From assembly GCF_021272185.1 (NCBI RefSeq), contig NZ_JAJSEC010000007.1, positions 62,001 to 126,000 on the forward strand: a stretch of 64,000 nucleotides of DNA, in the 5' to 3' direction. Under the pieces are notes generated by a model, which saw nothing but the letters and a program-made list of their open reading frames with translations, was not told the DNA's origin and ran no database searches. Positions 38,481 through 48,544 of the stretch are shown here, piece by piece. Source of the stretch: Roseivivax sp. GX 12232. GTDB taxonomy: Bacteria > Pseudomonadota > Alphaproteobacteria > Rhodobacterales > Rhodobacteraceae. Position 1 is the stretch's first letter. Each line of letters begins with the position of its first letter. Position numbers and translations under genes: made by a program.

Positions 38481-39170
38481 TCAGAGCTTGCGCCAGAGCG
38501 CATCCTCGCCAAGCGCATCGACAAAGGCGGCATGGGCCGCCTTTTCGTCGTCGCTCAGCCGCGAGGGCAGGGGCTCGGGGCGGCGATGCGGCCGCCAGTC
38601 GGCCTCGGCAGCCAAGGCGGCGGCGCTGCCCTGGCCCGCACTCAGCCCGAAATCGGGCTGTTTGCCCCCGATCAGCTCGAGATAGACCTCGGCCAGGATC
38701 TCGCTGTCGAGCAGCGCGCCGTGCAGCGTGCGCGAGGAATTGTCGATCGAGAACCGCCGGCAGAGCGCGTCCAGCGAGGCCGGGCTGCCGGGAAACTTCC
38801 GCCGCGCGATCTCGAGCGTGTCGATGGCCTGCGACCAGGGCAGGGCGGGGCGTTTCACCCAGCCCAGCTCGGCGTTGATGAACTTCATGTCGAAGGCGGC
38901 GTTGTGGATCACCATCTTGGCGTCGCCCACGAAGGCCACGAAATCGTCGACGATCTTGGCGAAAACCGGCTTGTCGCGCAGGAAGTCATCGCCCAGCCCG
39001 TGCACCTGGAAGGCCTCGTTCGGCATCGCGCGTTCGGGGTTGATATACTGGTGATAGGTGCGCCCCGTCGGCACGTGGTTCCAAAGCTCGACCGCGCCGA
39101 TCTCGACGATGCGGTCGCCGCCCTGCGGATCGAAGCCGGTGGTTTCGGTGTCGAGGACGATTTCGCGCAT
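38481..39170 (-). CDS. dnaQ: DNA polymerase III epsilon subunit (proofreading exonuclease)
   Basis: DnaQ is the 3'-5' proofreading exonuclease of the replicase. The 229-residue protein has Exo[23 protein letters not shown] at the N-terminus, Exo[17 protein letters not shown] near residue 96, and Exo[20 protein letters not shown] near 145 with the catalytic H and D residues. The C-terminal region is short and variable, as usual. It follows coaE directly. Confidence 0.96.
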   Translation of the reverse strand: MREIVLDTETTGFDPQGGDRIVEIGAVELWNHVPTGRTYHQYINPERAMPNEAFQVHGLGDDFLRDKPVFAKIVDDFVAFVGDAKMVIHNAAFDMKFINAELGWVKRPALPWSQAIDTLEIARRKFPGSPASLDALCRRFSIDNSSRTLHGALLDSEILAEVYLELIGGKQPDFGLSAGQGSAAALAAEADWRPHRRPEPLPSRLSDDEKAAHAAFVDALGEDALWRKL

Positions 39171-39171
39171 G

Positions 39172-39756
39172 TCAGAGCCGCTTTTCGATCTGTGTCAGCA
39201 CATCCTGCACGTCCATCCGGGCAGTCTCAAGATCCTGGGTGCGGATGGTGAAATCCGCGCGATCGAGCTTGTCCTGGATCGGCATCTGCTTGGCCAGGAT
39301 GGCCTCGAAATCCGCCTCGGACATGGTGCCGCGCTCGAGCACGCGGGCGCGCTGCGTTTCATGTGAAACATAGACGCAGGCCGTGGCATCCATCTCGGCC
39401 TGGCCGCCGGTCTCGAAAAGAAGCGGGATGTCAAAGACGACGATCTGCGCTTCGGCACCTTCGGCGAAAGCCTCGCGGTCGGCGCGGACAAGCGGATGCA
39501 CGATCTCTTCGATGCGGGTCAGCGCGCCGGGGTCGGCGGCGATGATCCGGCGCAGGGCCGGGCGCGAGATCGCCCCTTCGACCAGCGCGTCGGGGAAGGC
39601 CGCGCCGATCGGTGCCACCGCCGCGCCGCCTTTAGCATAGAGACGATGCACCGCGGCATCCGCGTCCCAGACCGCGCAGCCGGCTTCGGCGAAGAGCCCC
39701 GCGGTGGTGGTCTTGCCCATGCCGATGGAACCGGTGAGACCGAGGCGAAAGCTCAT
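39172..39756 (-). CDS. coaE: Dephospho-CoA kinase
   Basis: CoaE phosphorylates dephospho-CoA in the last step of coenzyme A synthesis. The 194-residue P-loop kinase starts [20 protein letters not shown] (Walker A) and has [12 protein letters not shown] near residue 33, HPLVRADR near 87 and [13 protein letters not shown] near 104. A degenerate parS-like sequence is embedded in the coding region. It overlaps aroE by four bases. Confidence 0.96.
   Translation of the reverse strand: MSFRLGLTGSIGMGKTTTAGLFAEAGCAVWDADAAVHRLYAKGGAAVAPIGAAFPDALVEGAISRPALRRIIAADPGALTRIEEIVHPLVRADREAFAEGAEAQIVVFDIPLLFETGGQAEMDATACVYVSHETQRARVLERGTMSEADFEAILAKQMPIQDKLDRADFTIRTQDLETARMDVQDVLTQIEKRL
39355..39370. other. 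Degenerate parS-like site in coaE
   Basis: CGTTTCATGTGAAACA differs from the parS consensus TGTTTCACGTGAAACA at two of 16 positions and keeps most of the dyad. It lies about 5 kb from the first perfect parS and on the other side of the putative origin. Confidence 0.4.
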
Positions 39757-40586
39757 CCCAGCACCGCCGCGCGGGTTTCCGCGTCCACCTCGGGGCGCAG
39801 GCCGAACCAGCGTTCGAATCCCGGCACCGCCTGGTGCAGCAACATGCCGAGCCCGTCGACCGTGGGGCAGCCCATCTCGCGCGCGACGCGCAAGAGCCGG
39901 GTTTCGAGCGGCGCATAAACCAGGTCGGTGACCAGCGTCTCGGGGCGCAATGCATCGAGCGGCACGCGCAGCTCAGCATGGCCGGTCATGCCCAGCGAGG
40001 TGGTGTTCACCAGGGTCGCGGCGCCTTCGATGATATTGCCCGCCTGAAGCCAATCGGTGACCTGCACCCGGGTGCCGAACTCCCGCGCGAGCACCTCGGC
40101 GCGGTGGCGGGTGCGGTTGGAAATGCGGATCTCGGGCGCGCCGGCCTCGAGAAGCGCCGAAAGCACGGCCCGGGCCGCGCCGCCGGCACCCAGCACGACG
40201 GCCGGCCCGGCCTCGGGCCGCCAGTCCGGCGCGGCTTGGCGCAGGTTCTGAATGAAGCCGTAACCATCTGTATTATCAGCGTGAATCTTGCCGTCAGGGC
40301 GGAAGATCAAGGTATTGGCCGCGCCGATCAAAGCCGCGCGGTCGGTCACGAGATCGGCCAGCTCCAGCACCTTTTCCTTGTAGGGAATGGTGACGTTCAG
40401 CCCCACGAAGCCCAAGGCGGGCAGAAGGCGCAGCGTCTCTTCCAGCTTCTCGGCCGGAACATCCATGGGGATGTAATGCCCGGCGATGCCGTGGCGCTTC
40501 AGCCAATGCCCGTGCAGGCGCGGCGAGCGGGAATGGGCGATGGGCGAGCCGATCACCCCGGCCAGCGGGATCCGGTCAGTGCTCAT
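39753..40586 (-). CDS. aroE: Shikimate dehydrogenase
   Basis: AroE reduces 3-dehydroshikimate with NADPH in aromatic amino acid synthesis. The 277-residue protein has the substrate region [17 protein letters not shown] near residue 12, [13 protein letters not shown] near 64, and the NADP fold [18 protein letters not shown] near 131, with [11 protein letters not shown] following. It overlaps the maf stop by four bases. Confidence 0.96.
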   Translation of the reverse strand: MSTDRIPLAGVIGSPIAHSRSPRLHGHWLKRHGIAGHYIPMDVPAEKLEETLRLLPALGFVGLNVTIPYKEKVLELADLVTDRAALIGAANTLIFRPDGKIHADNTDGYGFIQNLRQAAPDWRPEAGPAVVLGAGGAARAVLSALLEAGAPEIRISNRTRHRAEVLAREFGTRVQVTDWLQAGNIIEGAATLVNTTSLGMTGHAELRVPLDALRPETLVTDLVYAPLETRLLRVAREMGCPTVDGLGMLLHQAVPGFERWFGLRPEVDAETRAAVLG

Positions 40587-41182
40587 GTGGGTAGGTCTCC
40601 GCGCAGGGTGAGATAGTTCAGAAGCTCGAGAAGCGGCAGGCCCAGCACCGAGAAATGGTCGCCCTGGATCTGGGCGAAGAGCCGGACGCCTTCTTCCTCG
40701 AGCTTGTAGACGCCGACGGAGTGGCGCGCGCTCTCCCAGTTCCGGTCGAGATAGGCGTCCAGGTAGTCCTCCGAGAAGCTGCGCATGGTCAGCCGCACCA
40801 CGCCGACATGCCGCCAGAGCGGTTCGGCGTCCTGGTAGAGGACCGCGGCGGAGAGCAGCGTGTGGGTCTCGCCCCGCAGCCGCAAGAGCTGGGCGCGCGC
40901 AGTGTCGCGGTCGGGCGCCTTGGCGAAGACCTCGCCCTTGAGCGCCAGCACCTGGTCGCAGCCCAGGACCAGCGCGCCGGGATGTTTCTCGGAGATTTTG
41001 CGGGCCTTCATCTCGGCCAGGGCGTCGGCCTGATCGCGGGGCGGGGCGCCCTCGGCGACAAGGCTGGCGCGCACGGCCTCCTCGTCGATGCGGGCGGGCG
41101 CGATTCGGAAGCTCAGGCCCGCATTCCGCAGAAGCGTGGCGCGGATTTCCGACTGCGAGGCCAGGATCAGGGGCTCGGACAT
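40583..41182 (-). CDS. maf: Maf family nucleotide pyrophosphatase
   Basis: Maf proteins hydrolyse non-canonical or excess nucleoside triphosphates and influence septum formation in some bacteria. The 199-residue protein starts [22 protein letters not shown] (Maf signature S-x-S-x-R-x-x-L-L). It also has [20 protein letters not shown] near residue 74 and [25 protein letters not shown] near 165. Codons upstream of this ATG are open but lie in the putative origin. The coding start overlaps a DnaA-box-like sequence. Confidence 0.95.
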   Translation of the reverse strand: MSEPLILASQSEIRATLLRNAGLSFRIAPARIDEEAVRASLVAEGAPPRDQADALAEMKARKISEKHPGALVLGCDQVLALKGEVFAKAPDRDTARAQLLRLRGETHTLLSAAVLYQDAEPLWRHVGVVRLTMRSFSEDYLDAYLDRNWESARHSVGVYKLEEEGVRLFAQIQGDHFSVLGLPLLELLNYLTLRGDLPT

Positions 41183-41737
41183 GTGGACAAGTCGCTTGAT
41201 GGTTTCTGTATCTGCCGCGTGATGGTTCTGTGAGAAAATCCGCTTTCGTTCAAGCCGTGGAGAACTTCCCGAGTCGTCCCGAAAGATCCCGGGAGATATC
41301 CGGGCTGTGGATGGGAAAACCCTGTGGGCCCGGAGAGGTGTGAATTCCGCCTGACATCCCCGATTCCATCCACAGGCCGCGCAGCGGGAAAATTTCCATA
41401 ACGCTTTGTTATTTCGAGATTTCGCGCGAGGTCTTCGGATTTTTCCGGCGCTCATCCCGAAGTTGTCCGCAGGCCAAAATCCCGTGGACAGAGCTGTGCG
41501 GGAAAGCACAATCCACAGCGAAGGGACCTCCCAACATTCCTCTTCATCATTTCTTTTATTCTAATTTTATGAAGTCTGGTGGTGCCGGAGCGGGCCTGCG
41601 CACCTCGAAAGCCGCCAAGATTGACAGGAGCTTTCACTGCGACTAGCTAAACGCAGCCCCGTCCGGGGTGGTGACTTCCCAGATCCGACGACAAGGAATG
41701 CGCGAGAGCCCTTTGGGTCCGTGCATCTGTGAGAGAC
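41183..41737. other. Putative chromosomal replication origin (maf-rho gap)
   Basis: A 555-base gene-free gap, the largest in the window. Box-like motifs compared with TTATCCACA are TTGTCCACA (41190-41182, minus), CCATCCACA (41314-41306, minus; and 41366-41374, plus), TTGTCCGCA (41463-41471) and CAATCCACA (41509-41517). An AT-rich tract spans about 41531-41575 (ATCATTTCTTTTATTCTAAT) and a smaller one about 41390-41422. The flanking order parB-parA-rsmG-mnmG-mnmE-rho / maf-aroE-coaE-dnaQ matches the surroundings of oriC in Caulobacter and relatives. DnaA binding is inferred, not shown. Confidence 0.65.
41621..41649 (+). promoter_or_regulatory. Candidate rho promoter
   Basis: A perfect TTGACA (-35) is followed 17 bases later by TAGCTA, a poor -10 hexamer, about 90 bases upstream of rho. 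The long leader would be in keeping with the autoregulated leaders known for rho in other bacteria. Confidence 0.35.
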
Positions 41738-43009
41738 ATGAACCTCGAAAAGCTGAACCTGTCCGACCTCAAGGCGCAATCGCCCAAAGACCTCCTGGCG
41801 CTGGCCGAGGAGCTGGAGATCGAAAACGCCTCGACGATGCGGAAGGGCGAGATGATGTTCCAGATCCTGCGCGAACGCGCGGACGAGGGCTGGGACATCT
41901 ACGGGGACGGGGTGCTCGAGGTGCTGCAGGATGGCTTCGGCTTCCTGCGCTCGCCCGAGGCGAACTACCTGCCGGGCCCGGACGACATCTATGTCTCGCC
42001 CGACATGATCCGGAAGTTCTCGCTGCGGACCGGCGACACCATCGAAGGGCAGATCAAGGCGCCGGAGGACAACGAGCGGTACTTCGCGCTGATGGATGTC
42101 ACGCAGATCAACTTCGAGGTGCCCGAGAAGGCGCGCCACAAGATCGCCTTCGACAACCTCACGCCGCTTTATCCCGACGAGCGGCTGAAGATGGAAATCG
42201 AGGATCCGACGATCAAGGACCGCTCGGCCCGGATCATCGACCTCGTGGCGCCGATCGGGAAGGGGCAGCGCTCGCTGATCGTGGCGCCGCCGCGGACCGG
42301 CAAGACGGTGCTGCTGCAGAACATCGCCTCGTCGATCGAGAAGAACCATCCCGAGTGCTACCTGATCGTGCTGCTGATCGACGAGCGGCCCGAGGAGGTG
42401 ACCGACATGCAGCGTTCGGTGAAGGGTGAGGTGATCTCTTCGACCTTCGACGAGCCGGCGACGCGGCACGTCGCGGTCTCGGAGATGGTGATCGAAAAGG
42501 CCAAGCGCCTGGTGGAGCATAAGAGAGATGTTGTGATCTTGCTCGACTCGATCACAAGACTTGGTAGGGCGTTCAACACTGTCGTGCCGTCTTCGGGCAA
42601 GGTTTTGACCGGCGGTGTCGATGCCAACGCGCTGCAGCGGCCGAAGCGCTTCTTTGGTGCGGCGCGGAACATCGAAGAGGGTGGCTCGCTCACCATCATC
42701 TCGACCGCGCTGATCGACACCGGCAGCCGCATGGACGAGGTGATCTTCGAAGAGTTCAAGGGCACCGGCAACTCCGAGATCGTGCTCGACCGCAAGGTGG
42801 CCGACAAGCGGGTCTTCCCGGCGATCGACATCCTCAAGTCCGGCACCCGGAAAGAAGAGCTGCTGGTCGACAAGGGCGATCTGCAGAAGACCTTCGTGCT
42901 GCGCCGCATCCTGAACCCGATGGGCACCACAGACGGGATCGAGTTCCTGCTGTCGAAGCTGAAGCAGACCAAGACGAACTCGGAATTCTTCGACTCGATG
43001 AACACCTGA
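41738..43009 (+). CDS. rho: Transcription termination factor Rho
   Basis: Rho is the hexameric RNA helicase that ends transcription. The 423-residue protein has the N-terminal RNA-binding domain ([20 protein letters not shown], then [20 protein letters not shown] with the RNP1-type GFGFL). Its ATPase core carries Walker [14 protein letters not shown] near residue 184, [14 protein letters not shown] near 213, and the Q and R loops later ([11 protein letters not shown]). The ATG at 41738 was preferred to an upstream GTG at 41729 because Rho proteins begin MNL. It is the first gene to the right of the putative origin. Confidence 0.97.
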   Translation: MNLEKLNLSDLKAQSPKDLLALAEELEIENASTMRKGEMMFQILRERADEGWDIYGDGVLEVLQDGFGFLRSPEANYLPGPDDIYVSPDMIRKFSLRTGDTIEGQIKAPEDNERYFALMDVTQINFEVPEKARHKIAFDNLTPLYPDERLKMEIEDPTIKDRSARIIDLVAPIGKGQRSLIVAPPRTGKTVLLQNIASSIEKNHPECYLIVLLIDERPEEVTDMQRSVKGEVISSTFDEPATRHVAVSEMVIEKAKRLVEHKRDVVILLDSITRLGRAFNTVVPSSGKVLTGGVDANALQRPKRFFGAARNIEEGGSLTIISTALIDTGSRMDEVIFEEFKGTGNSEIVLDRKVADKRVFPAIDILKSGTRKEELLVDKGDLQKTFVLRRILNPMGTTDGIEFLLSKLKQTKTNSEFFDSMNT

Positions 43010-43027
43010 CCTCTGACGGGGGCTGTG

Positions 43028-44311
43028 ATGGAGACGATCTTTGCTCTGGCGACGGCCGAGGGCAGGTCGGGCGTGGCCGTGGTCCGCGTCTCGGGGCCTT
43101 CCGCGCGGCAGGCGGGGGAGGCGCTGGCGGGCGCCTTGCCTGAGCCGCGGCGCGCAGGGCTGCGCCGGTTGCATGCGCGCGACGGCGGATTTCTCGACGA
43201 AGCGCTGGTTCTGACCTTTGCCGAGGGCGAAAGCTTCACCGGCGAAGAGGTGGTCGAGCTGCATCTGCATGGCTCCATCGCGGTGGTGCGCGCGGTTCTG
43301 GCCGAGCTTGGCCGCATCCCCGGGCTTCGGCTGGCCGAACCGGGCGAGTTCACGCGGCGGGCGCTCGACAACGGGCGGCTGGACCTCGCGCAGGTCGAGG
43401 CGCTGTCGGATCTCATCGATTCCGAAACCGAGGGGCAGCGGCGCCAGGCGTTGCGGGTTTTTGCCGGCGCCCTGGGCGAGAAGGTCGCGGATTGGCGGCA
43501 GAAGCTGATCCGGGCGGCCTCGCTGCTCGAGGCGGTGATCGATTTTGCCGATGAAGAGGTGCCCGAGGATGTCTCGCCCGAGGTGGCGGGGCTCCTGCGC
43601 GAGGTGCGCGCCGCGCTGGAGGTCGAGCTGTCGGGCGTGGATGCGGCGGAACGCGTGCGGCTGGGCTTCGAGGTGGCCATCGTCGGCGCGCCGAACGTCG
43701 GGAAATCCACACTTCTGAACGCGCTGGCCGGGCGCGAGGCGGCGATCACCTCGCATGTGGCGGGCACGACGCGCGACGTGATCGAGGTGCGGATGGAGCT
43801 TGCCGGCCTGCCGGTCACGCTGATCGACACCGCCGGGCTGCGCGAGACCGAGGATGAGGTCGAGGCTATTGGCGTGGCGCGGGCGCGGGAACGGGCCGAG
43901 GTGGCGGACCTGCGGGTGCTGCTGGTGGATGGCGACAAGACGCCGGACTTGCCGCCGCGGGACGACGACCTCATCTATGCCACCAAAGGCGATCTGACCG
44001 GCGCGGCCGGGGCGATCTCGGCCCGGACGGGGCAGGGGATCGACGGGCTGGTGCGGGACCTCGGCGAGCGGCTGCGCGAGAAAAGCGCGGGCGCGGGGCT
44101 GGCCACGCGGGAGCGGCACCGGGCGGCAATGACCTCGGCGCTGGAGCATCTGGCCGTGGCGACAGACGTGGCGGAGCGCGGACCGGAAACGTATGATCTG
44201 GCCGCCGAAGAGGTGCGCGGCGCGATTCGCCGGTTGGAAGCGCTGATCGGGCAGGTGGATGTGGAAGCGGTTCTGGACGAGATCTTCGCGAATTTCTGCC
44301 TCGGGAAATGA
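43028..44311 (+). CDS. mnmE: tRNA modification GTPase MnmE
   Basis: MnmE works with MnmG to place the carboxymethylaminomethyl group on U34 of certain tRNAs. The 427-residue protein has the N-terminal tetrahydrofolate domain, the helical domain, and an inserted G domain with [16 protein letters not shown] near residue 220, the DTAGLRE motif near 266, and the C-terminal CLGK. A GTG one codon upstream is the alternative start. It is followed 12 bases later by mnmG. Confidence 0.96.
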   Translation: METIFALATAEGRSGVAVVRVSGPSARQAGEALAGALPEPRRAGLRRLHARDGGFLDEALVLTFAEGESFTGEEVVELHLHGSIAVVRAVLAELGRIPGLRLAEPGEFTRRALDNGRLDLAQVEALSDLIDSETEGQRRQALRVFAGALGEKVADWRQKLIRAASLLEAVIDFADEEVPEDVSPEVAGLLREVRAALEVELSGVDAAERVRLGFEVAIVGAPNVGKSTLLNALAGREAAITSHVAGTTRDVIEVRMELAGLPVTLIDTAGLRETEDEVEAIGVARARERAEVADLRVLLVDGDKTPDLPPRDDDLIYATKGDLTGAAGAISARTGQGIDGLVRDLGERLREKSAGAGLATRERHRAAMTSALEHLAVATDVAERGPETYDLAAEEVRGAIRRLEALIGQVDVEAVLDEIFANFCLGK

Positions 44312-44315
44312 GGAG

Positions 44316-44331
44316 TGTTTCACGTGAAACA
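44316..44331. other. parS: parS site at the start of mnmG
   Basis: TGTTTCACGTGAAACA, a perfect 16-base palindrome identical to the conserved ParB target. It sits between the Shine-Dalgarno sequence and the initiation codon of mnmG and runs into its first codons, about 2.5 kb from parA. It is a centromere for chromosome segregation. Confidence 0.93.
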
Positions 44332-46192
44332 GCTTGATGCGGATGTCATCGTGATCGGCGGCGGTCACGCGGGAACCGAGGCGGCGCATGCCTCGGCGCG
44401 GACCGGTGCGGCGACGATCCTGGTCACCATGCGCGAAAGCGACATCGGCGTGATGTCCTGCAATCCGGCCATCGGGGGCCTCGGGAAGGGCCACCTCGTG
44501 CGCGAGATCGACGCGCTGGACGGGGTGATGGGCCGGGTCGCGGACCTTGCCGGCATCCAGTTCCGGCTGTTGAACCGGCGCAAGGGCCCTGCGGTGCAGG
44601 GGCCCCGGGCGCAGGCTGACCGGGCGATTTACCGGCGCGAGATGCTGGCGGTCACCAAGGCGCAGCCCAATCTGACCATCGTGACCGACGAGGTTGTCGA
44701 CCTGATCGTCGAAGACGGCCAGGCGCGGGGCGTGGCCCTGGCCGAGGGCCGCGAGCTGCGCGCGGCCTCTGTGGTGCTGACCACCGGCACCTTCCTGCGC
44801 GGCGTGATCCATATCGGCGTCACCTCCTACGGCGGCGGGCGCATGGGCGATGCGGCGAGCAACCTCCTGGCGCAGCGCATCGACGCCTTCGGTCTGCCGC
44901 TCGGCCGGCTGAAGACCGGCACGCCGCCGCGGCTCGACGGCAGCAGCATCGACTGGTCGCGGCTCGAGGATCAGCCGGGCGATACGGATCCGGTGATGTT
45001 CTCCTTCCTCTCGGATGCACCCAGCGCGCGGCAGGTGAGCTGTGGCATCACGCATACCAACGCGCGCACGCATGAGATCATCCGCGGCAATCTCGACCGC
45101 TCAGCCATGTATGGCGGGCATATTTCCGGGGTGGGCCCACGCTATTGCCCCTCGATCGAGGACAAGGTGGTGCGTTTCGCCGAAAAGGAATCGCACCAGA
45201 TCTTTCTCGAGCCCGAAAGCCTCGAGGACGACACGATCTATCCCAACGGCATCTCCACCTCACTGCCCGAAGAGGTGCAGGCACATTACGTGCACACCAT
45301 CGCGGGGCTGGAAGAGGCGGTGATCCGTCAGCCGGGCTATGCGATCGAATACGATTACGTCGATCCGCGGGCGCTCGCGCCGACCTTGGCGCTGGGGCAG
45401 GTGCCGGGGCTGTATCTCGCCGGGCAGATCAACGGCACGACGGGCTACGAGGAAGCGGCCGCCCAAGGCTTGGTCGCCGGGCTGAACGCGGCGCGGGCGG
45501 CCAAGGGGCAGGGGGCGGTGACCTTCTCGCGCACGGACAGCTATATCGGCGTGATGATCGACGACCTGACCTCGCGTGGGGTCAGCGAGCCTTATCGCAT
45601 GTTCACGTCGCGCGCCGAGTTCCGGCTGTATCTGCGCGCGGACAACGCCGACCAGCGGCTGACCGAGTTCGGCGCCGAGGCGGGGCTTGTCGGTACCGAC
45701 CGGCGCGCGGCCTTTGCCGAGAAACAGTCCAAGCTGAAAGCGGGGGAGGCGCGGCTGCGCGACACCGCGATCAACGCCAAGCAGCTGAGCGAGATCGGGT
45801 TTGCCGTGAACAAGGATGGCCAGAAGCGCAGCGGCTACGATGTGCTGGCCTATCCCGACATCAGTTTCGACGGCTTATTGCAGATGGCGCCGGAGCTCTC
45901 CGACATCGACGCCGGCACCCAGGCGCAGCTCGCGCGTGAAGCGCTTTACGCCAATTACATCGAACGGCAGAAGCGCGATGTCGAGGCGCTGCGCAAGGAC
46001 GAGCAGATCGCCATTCCCGCCGCGTTCGACTTCCATGCGCTCGATGGGCTGTCGAACGAGCTGAAAGGCAAGCTCGAGGCCGCGCGCCCGGCGAGCCTGG
46101 GGCAGGCGGCGCGGGTGGACGGCGTCACGCCGGCGGCGCTCACGCTGATCCTCGCCAAGCTGCGCCAGCAGAAACGCGCGAAATCCGCATGA
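44324..46192 (+). CDS. mnmG: tRNA U34 carboxymethylaminomethyltransferase MnmG (GidA)
   Basis: MnmG is the FAD enzyme that partners MnmE in wobble-uridine modification. The product of about 622 residues has the FAD fold [19 protein letters not shown] near the N-terminus, the [22 protein letters not shown] block near residue 45, and [19 protein letters not shown] near 345. AGGAG at 44311-44315 is eight bases from the GTG at 44324, so that start is favoured. An in-frame GTG at 44315, often annotated (MFHVKQ), overlaps the ribosome binding site itself. Confidence 0.95.
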   Translation: MKQLDADVIVIGGGHAGTEAAHASARTGAATILVTMRESDIGVMSCNPAIGGLGKGHLVREIDALDGVMGRVADLAGIQFRLLNRRKGPAVQGPRAQADRAIYRREMLAVTKAQPNLTIVTDEVVDLIVEDGQARGVALAEGRELRAASVVLTTGTFLRGVIHIGVTSYGGGRMGDAASNLLAQRIDAFGLPLGRLKTGTPPRLDGSSIDWSRLEDQPGDTDPVMFSFLSDAPSARQVSCGITHTNARTHEIIRGNLDRSAMYGGHISGVGPRYCPSIEDKVVRFAEKESHQIFLEPESLEDDTIYPNGISTSLPEEVQAHYVHTIAGLEEAVIRQPGYAIEYDYVDPRALAPTLALGQVPGLYLAGQINGTTGYEEAAAQGLVAGLNAARAAKGQGAVTFSRTDSYIGVMIDDLTSRGVSEPYRMFTSRAEFRLYLRADNADQRLTEFGAEAGLVGTDRRAAFAEKQSKLKAGEARLRDTAINAKQLSEIGFAVNKDGQKRSGYDVLAYPDISFDGLLQMAPELSDIDAGTQAQLAREALYANYIERQKRDVEALRKDEQIAIPAAFDFHALDGLSNELKGKLEAARPASLGQAARVDGVTPAALTLILAKLRQQKRAKSA

Positions 46193-46800
46193 GCGAGCTC
46201 TTTGCCGGGCGGCATGTTTCACGTGAAACAGCCGCCGCGCTGACCGACTTCGAGGCGCTGGTCCACCGTTGGAACCCGCGCATCAACCTCGTCTCGCGCC
46301 GCTCGCTCGCCGATCTGCGCGACCGCCATATCGGCGATTCGCTGCAACTGGCGGGGTTCCTGCCGCAATCCGGCCTCTGGCTGGACCTCGGCAGCGGCGG
46401 CGGGTTCCCCGCACTGGTCCTCGCGATCCTCGCCAAGGAAACCGCGCCGGAGCTCAATTTCCGCCTCGTCGAAAGCGACAGCCGCAAATGCGTCTTTCTG
46501 CGCACCGCGATCCGCGAGCTCTCGCTCAACGCCGAGGTCAAAACCGCCCGCATCGAAGCCCTGCCGCCGCAACACGCCCAGGTCGTCAGCGCCCGCGCCT
46601 TGGCCGATCTCAGCACACTTCTGGGTCTCGCCGCGCCGCATATGGCACCGGGTGCCCGCGCGTTGTTCCCGAAAGGCGTCACATGGGAAAAAGAACTCGC
46701 CGAGGCCCGGGCAACGTGGTCATTTGCCTGCACGACCACTAGAAGTGAAACCGATCCCCAATCCGTCATCCTCGATATCGGAGATGTTGTTCATGTCTGA
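46189..46800 (+). CDS. rsmG: 16S rRNA (guanine-N7) methyltransferase RsmG (GidB)
   Basis: RsmG methylates G527 of 16S rRNA with SAM. The 203-residue protein has the SAM loop [16 protein letters not shown] near residue 67, and [14 protein letters not shown] just before it. The segment [12 protein letters not shown] is encoded by a perfect parS palindrome. The start overlaps mnmG by four bases, and the end overlaps parA by eight. Confidence 0.95.
   Translation: MSELFAGRHVSRETAAALTDFEALVHRWNPRINLVSRRSLADLRDRHIGDSLQLAGFLPQSGLWLDLGSGGGFPALVLAILAKETAPELNFRLVESDSRKCVFLRTAIRELSLNAEVKTARIEALPPQHAQVVSARALADLSTLLGLAAPHMAPGARALFPKGVTWEKELAEARATWSFACTTTRSETDPQSVILDIGDVVHV
46215..46230. other. parS: parS site inside rsmG
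   Basis: TGTTTCACGTGAAACA, a second perfect 16-base ParB-binding palindrome, within codons 9-14 of rsmG and less than 600 bases upstream of parA. It is in the same orientation-neutral form as the mnmG copy. Confidence 0.93.
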
Positions 46801-47602
46801 TCCGACGCGGCCGCAGGGGCCGAAGATCGTCGCCGTCGCGAACCAGAAAGGCGGGGTCGGCAAGACCACCACGACCATCAACCTCGGCGCGGCCTTGGCC
46901 GAACAGGGGCTGAACATCCTGATCGTCGACCTCGATCCCCAGGGCAACGCCTCGACCGGGCTCGGGATCGAGCCCACCGACCGCGAATACACCAGCTACG
47001 AGCTGCTGCTCGACGATGTCCCTCTGCAAGAGGTCATCCAGGAGACCGAGGTCGCCAACCTGCGCCTCGTGCCCGCCACCATCGACCTCAGTTCCGCCGA
47101 CATCGAGCTGGTCGCCAACGAGAAACGCAGCCATCTCCTGCATACGGCGCTGCGCCAGAAGGACATCGAGCCCTACGGCTTCGACATGATTCTGATCGAT
47201 TGCCCGCCCTCGCTGAACCTCCTGACGGTCAACGCCATGGTCGCGGCACATTCCGTGCTGGTGCCGCTGCAAAGCGAGTTCTTTGCGCTCGAAGGTCTCT
47301 CGCAGCTCATGCTGACCATCCGCGAGGTGCGGCAAAGCGCCAATCCCGACCTGCGGATCGAGGGCATCGTGCTGACCATGTATGACGCGCGGAACAACCT
47401 CTCCCAGCAGGTCGAGGACGACGCCCGCGCCAACCTCGGAGAGCTGGTCTATACCACCGTGATCCCGCGCAACGTCCGGGTCAGCGAGGCGCCGTCTTAC
47501 GCCATGCCGGTGCTATCCTACGACACCCAGTCCAAGGGCGCCGCGGCCTATCGGGCCCTGGCGCGGGAACTACTAAAAACAAACGCGAAAACAGCGGCTT
47601 AG
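46793..47602 (+). CDS. parA: Chromosome partitioning ATPase ParA
   Basis: ParA forms a nucleoid-bound gradient that moves the ParB-parS complex. The 269-residue protein has the deviant Walker A NQKGGVGKTTTTINLGAAL near residue 18, LIVDLDPQGNASTG near 44, and DMILIDCPPSLNLLTVNAM near 130. GGAG nine bases upstream favours the ATG at 46793 over one three codons earlier. It is followed by parB after ten bases, and parS sites lie just upstream. Confidence 0.96.
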   Translation: MSDPTRPQGPKIVAVANQKGGVGKTTTTINLGAALAEQGLNILIVDLDPQGNASTGLGIEPTDREYTSYELLLDDVPLQEVIQETEVANLRLVPATIDLSSADIELVANEKRSHLLHTALRQKDIEPYGFDMILIDCPPSLNLLTVNAMVAAHSVLVPLQSEFFALEGLSQLMLTIREVRQSANPDLRIEGIVLTMYDARNNLSQQVEDDARANLGELVYTTVIPRNVRVSEAPSYAMPVLSYDTQSKGAAAYRALARELLKTNAKTAA

Positions 47603-47612
47603 GAGGCAGACC

Positions 47613-48512
47613 ATGGCGGAGAAACGGGAAAAGCGCGGGCTCGGGCGGGGTCTTTCGGCGCTCATGGCCGATGTCGAGCCGCAAAAGACCGAGAGCAGCG
47701 ACAGCCCCGCGCCGCGCCGTCCCGATCGCCTGATCCCGATCGAGCGGATCGAGCCCAATCCCGACCAGCCGCGCCGCACCTTCACCGAGGAGCAGCTGCA
47801 GGAGCTGGCCAATTCGATCCGCACCAAGGGCGTGATCCAGCCGATCATCCTGCGCCCCAAGCCGGGCGCCTCCGAGCGATACGAGATCGTCGCGGGCGAA
47901 CGCCGCTGGCGCGCGGCGCAGCTCGCCAACCTGCACGAGATGCCGGCGCTGATCCGCGAGTTCACCGATACCGAGGTGCTAGAGGTCGCGATCATCGAGA
48001 ACATCCAGCGCGCGGATCTGAACGCCATCGAAGAGGCGGCGGGCTTCCGGCAGCTGATGTTCAAGTTCGGCCACACCCAGGAAAAGCTGGCCGAGGCGCT
48101 TGGCAAGAGCCGCAGCCATATCGCCAACCTGCTGCGGCTGTTGAACCTGCCCGAGGACGTCCAGACCTTCGTGATCGAGGGCAAGCTCAGCGCCGGTCAT
48201 GCCCGCGCGTTGATCACCGCAAACGACCCCTCGGCGCTGGCCCGCCAGGTGATCGCCAAGGGCCTGTCTGTGCGCGCCACCGAGAAACTCGCCCGGGGCG
48301 ACGAGGAACGCGCCGCCAAGCGCAAGCCGCGCGCCGATGACATGGGCATCGAGAAGGACGCCGACACGCGGGCGCTGGAAAGCGATCTCTCCGCGAGCCT
48401 GGGCATGAAGGTCTCGATCGACCACAAGCCCGGCGCCGAGGCGGGCCGGATCTCGATTTCCTACGAGACGCTGGAAGAGCTCGATTCGCTCTGCGGGCTG
48501 CTCGGCCAGTAG
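47613..48512 (+). CDS. parB: Chromosome partitioning protein ParB
   Basis: ParB binds parS, spreads as a CTP-dependent clamp, and loads SMC. The 299-residue protein has the CTPase-type motif region GERRWRAAQLA near residue 93 and the IENIQRADLNAIEEA box near 128. The helix-turn-helix EKLAEALGKSRSHIANLLRL lies near 154, with a C-terminal dimerisation part after that. GGAGG stands nine bases before the ATG. It is convergent with hemW. Confidence 0.97.
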   Translation: MAEKREKRGLGRGLSALMADVEPQKTESSDSPAPRRPDRLIPIERIEPNPDQPRRTFTEEQLQELANSIRTKGVIQPIILRPKPGASERYEIVAGERRWRAAQLANLHEMPALIREFTDTEVLEVAIIENIQRADLNAIEEAAGFRQLMFKFGHTQEKLAEALGKSRSHIANLLRLLNLPEDVQTFVIEGKLSAGHARALITANDPSALARQVIAKGLSVRATEKLARGDEERAAKRKPRADDMGIEKDADTRALESDLSASLGMKVSIDHKPGAEAGRISISYETLEELDSLCGLLGQ

Positions 48513-48544
48513 GGCAGGGCGCTCACGCCAAAATCAGGCCAGGT

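Noticed and set aside
41567-45073. Very long open frame (1168 codons) on the minus strand across rho, mnmE and mnmG
   Set aside because: It is antisense to three clearly conserved genes and its translation is Arg/His/Gln-rich with no recognisable domain. GC-rich DNA commonly gives such shadow frames.
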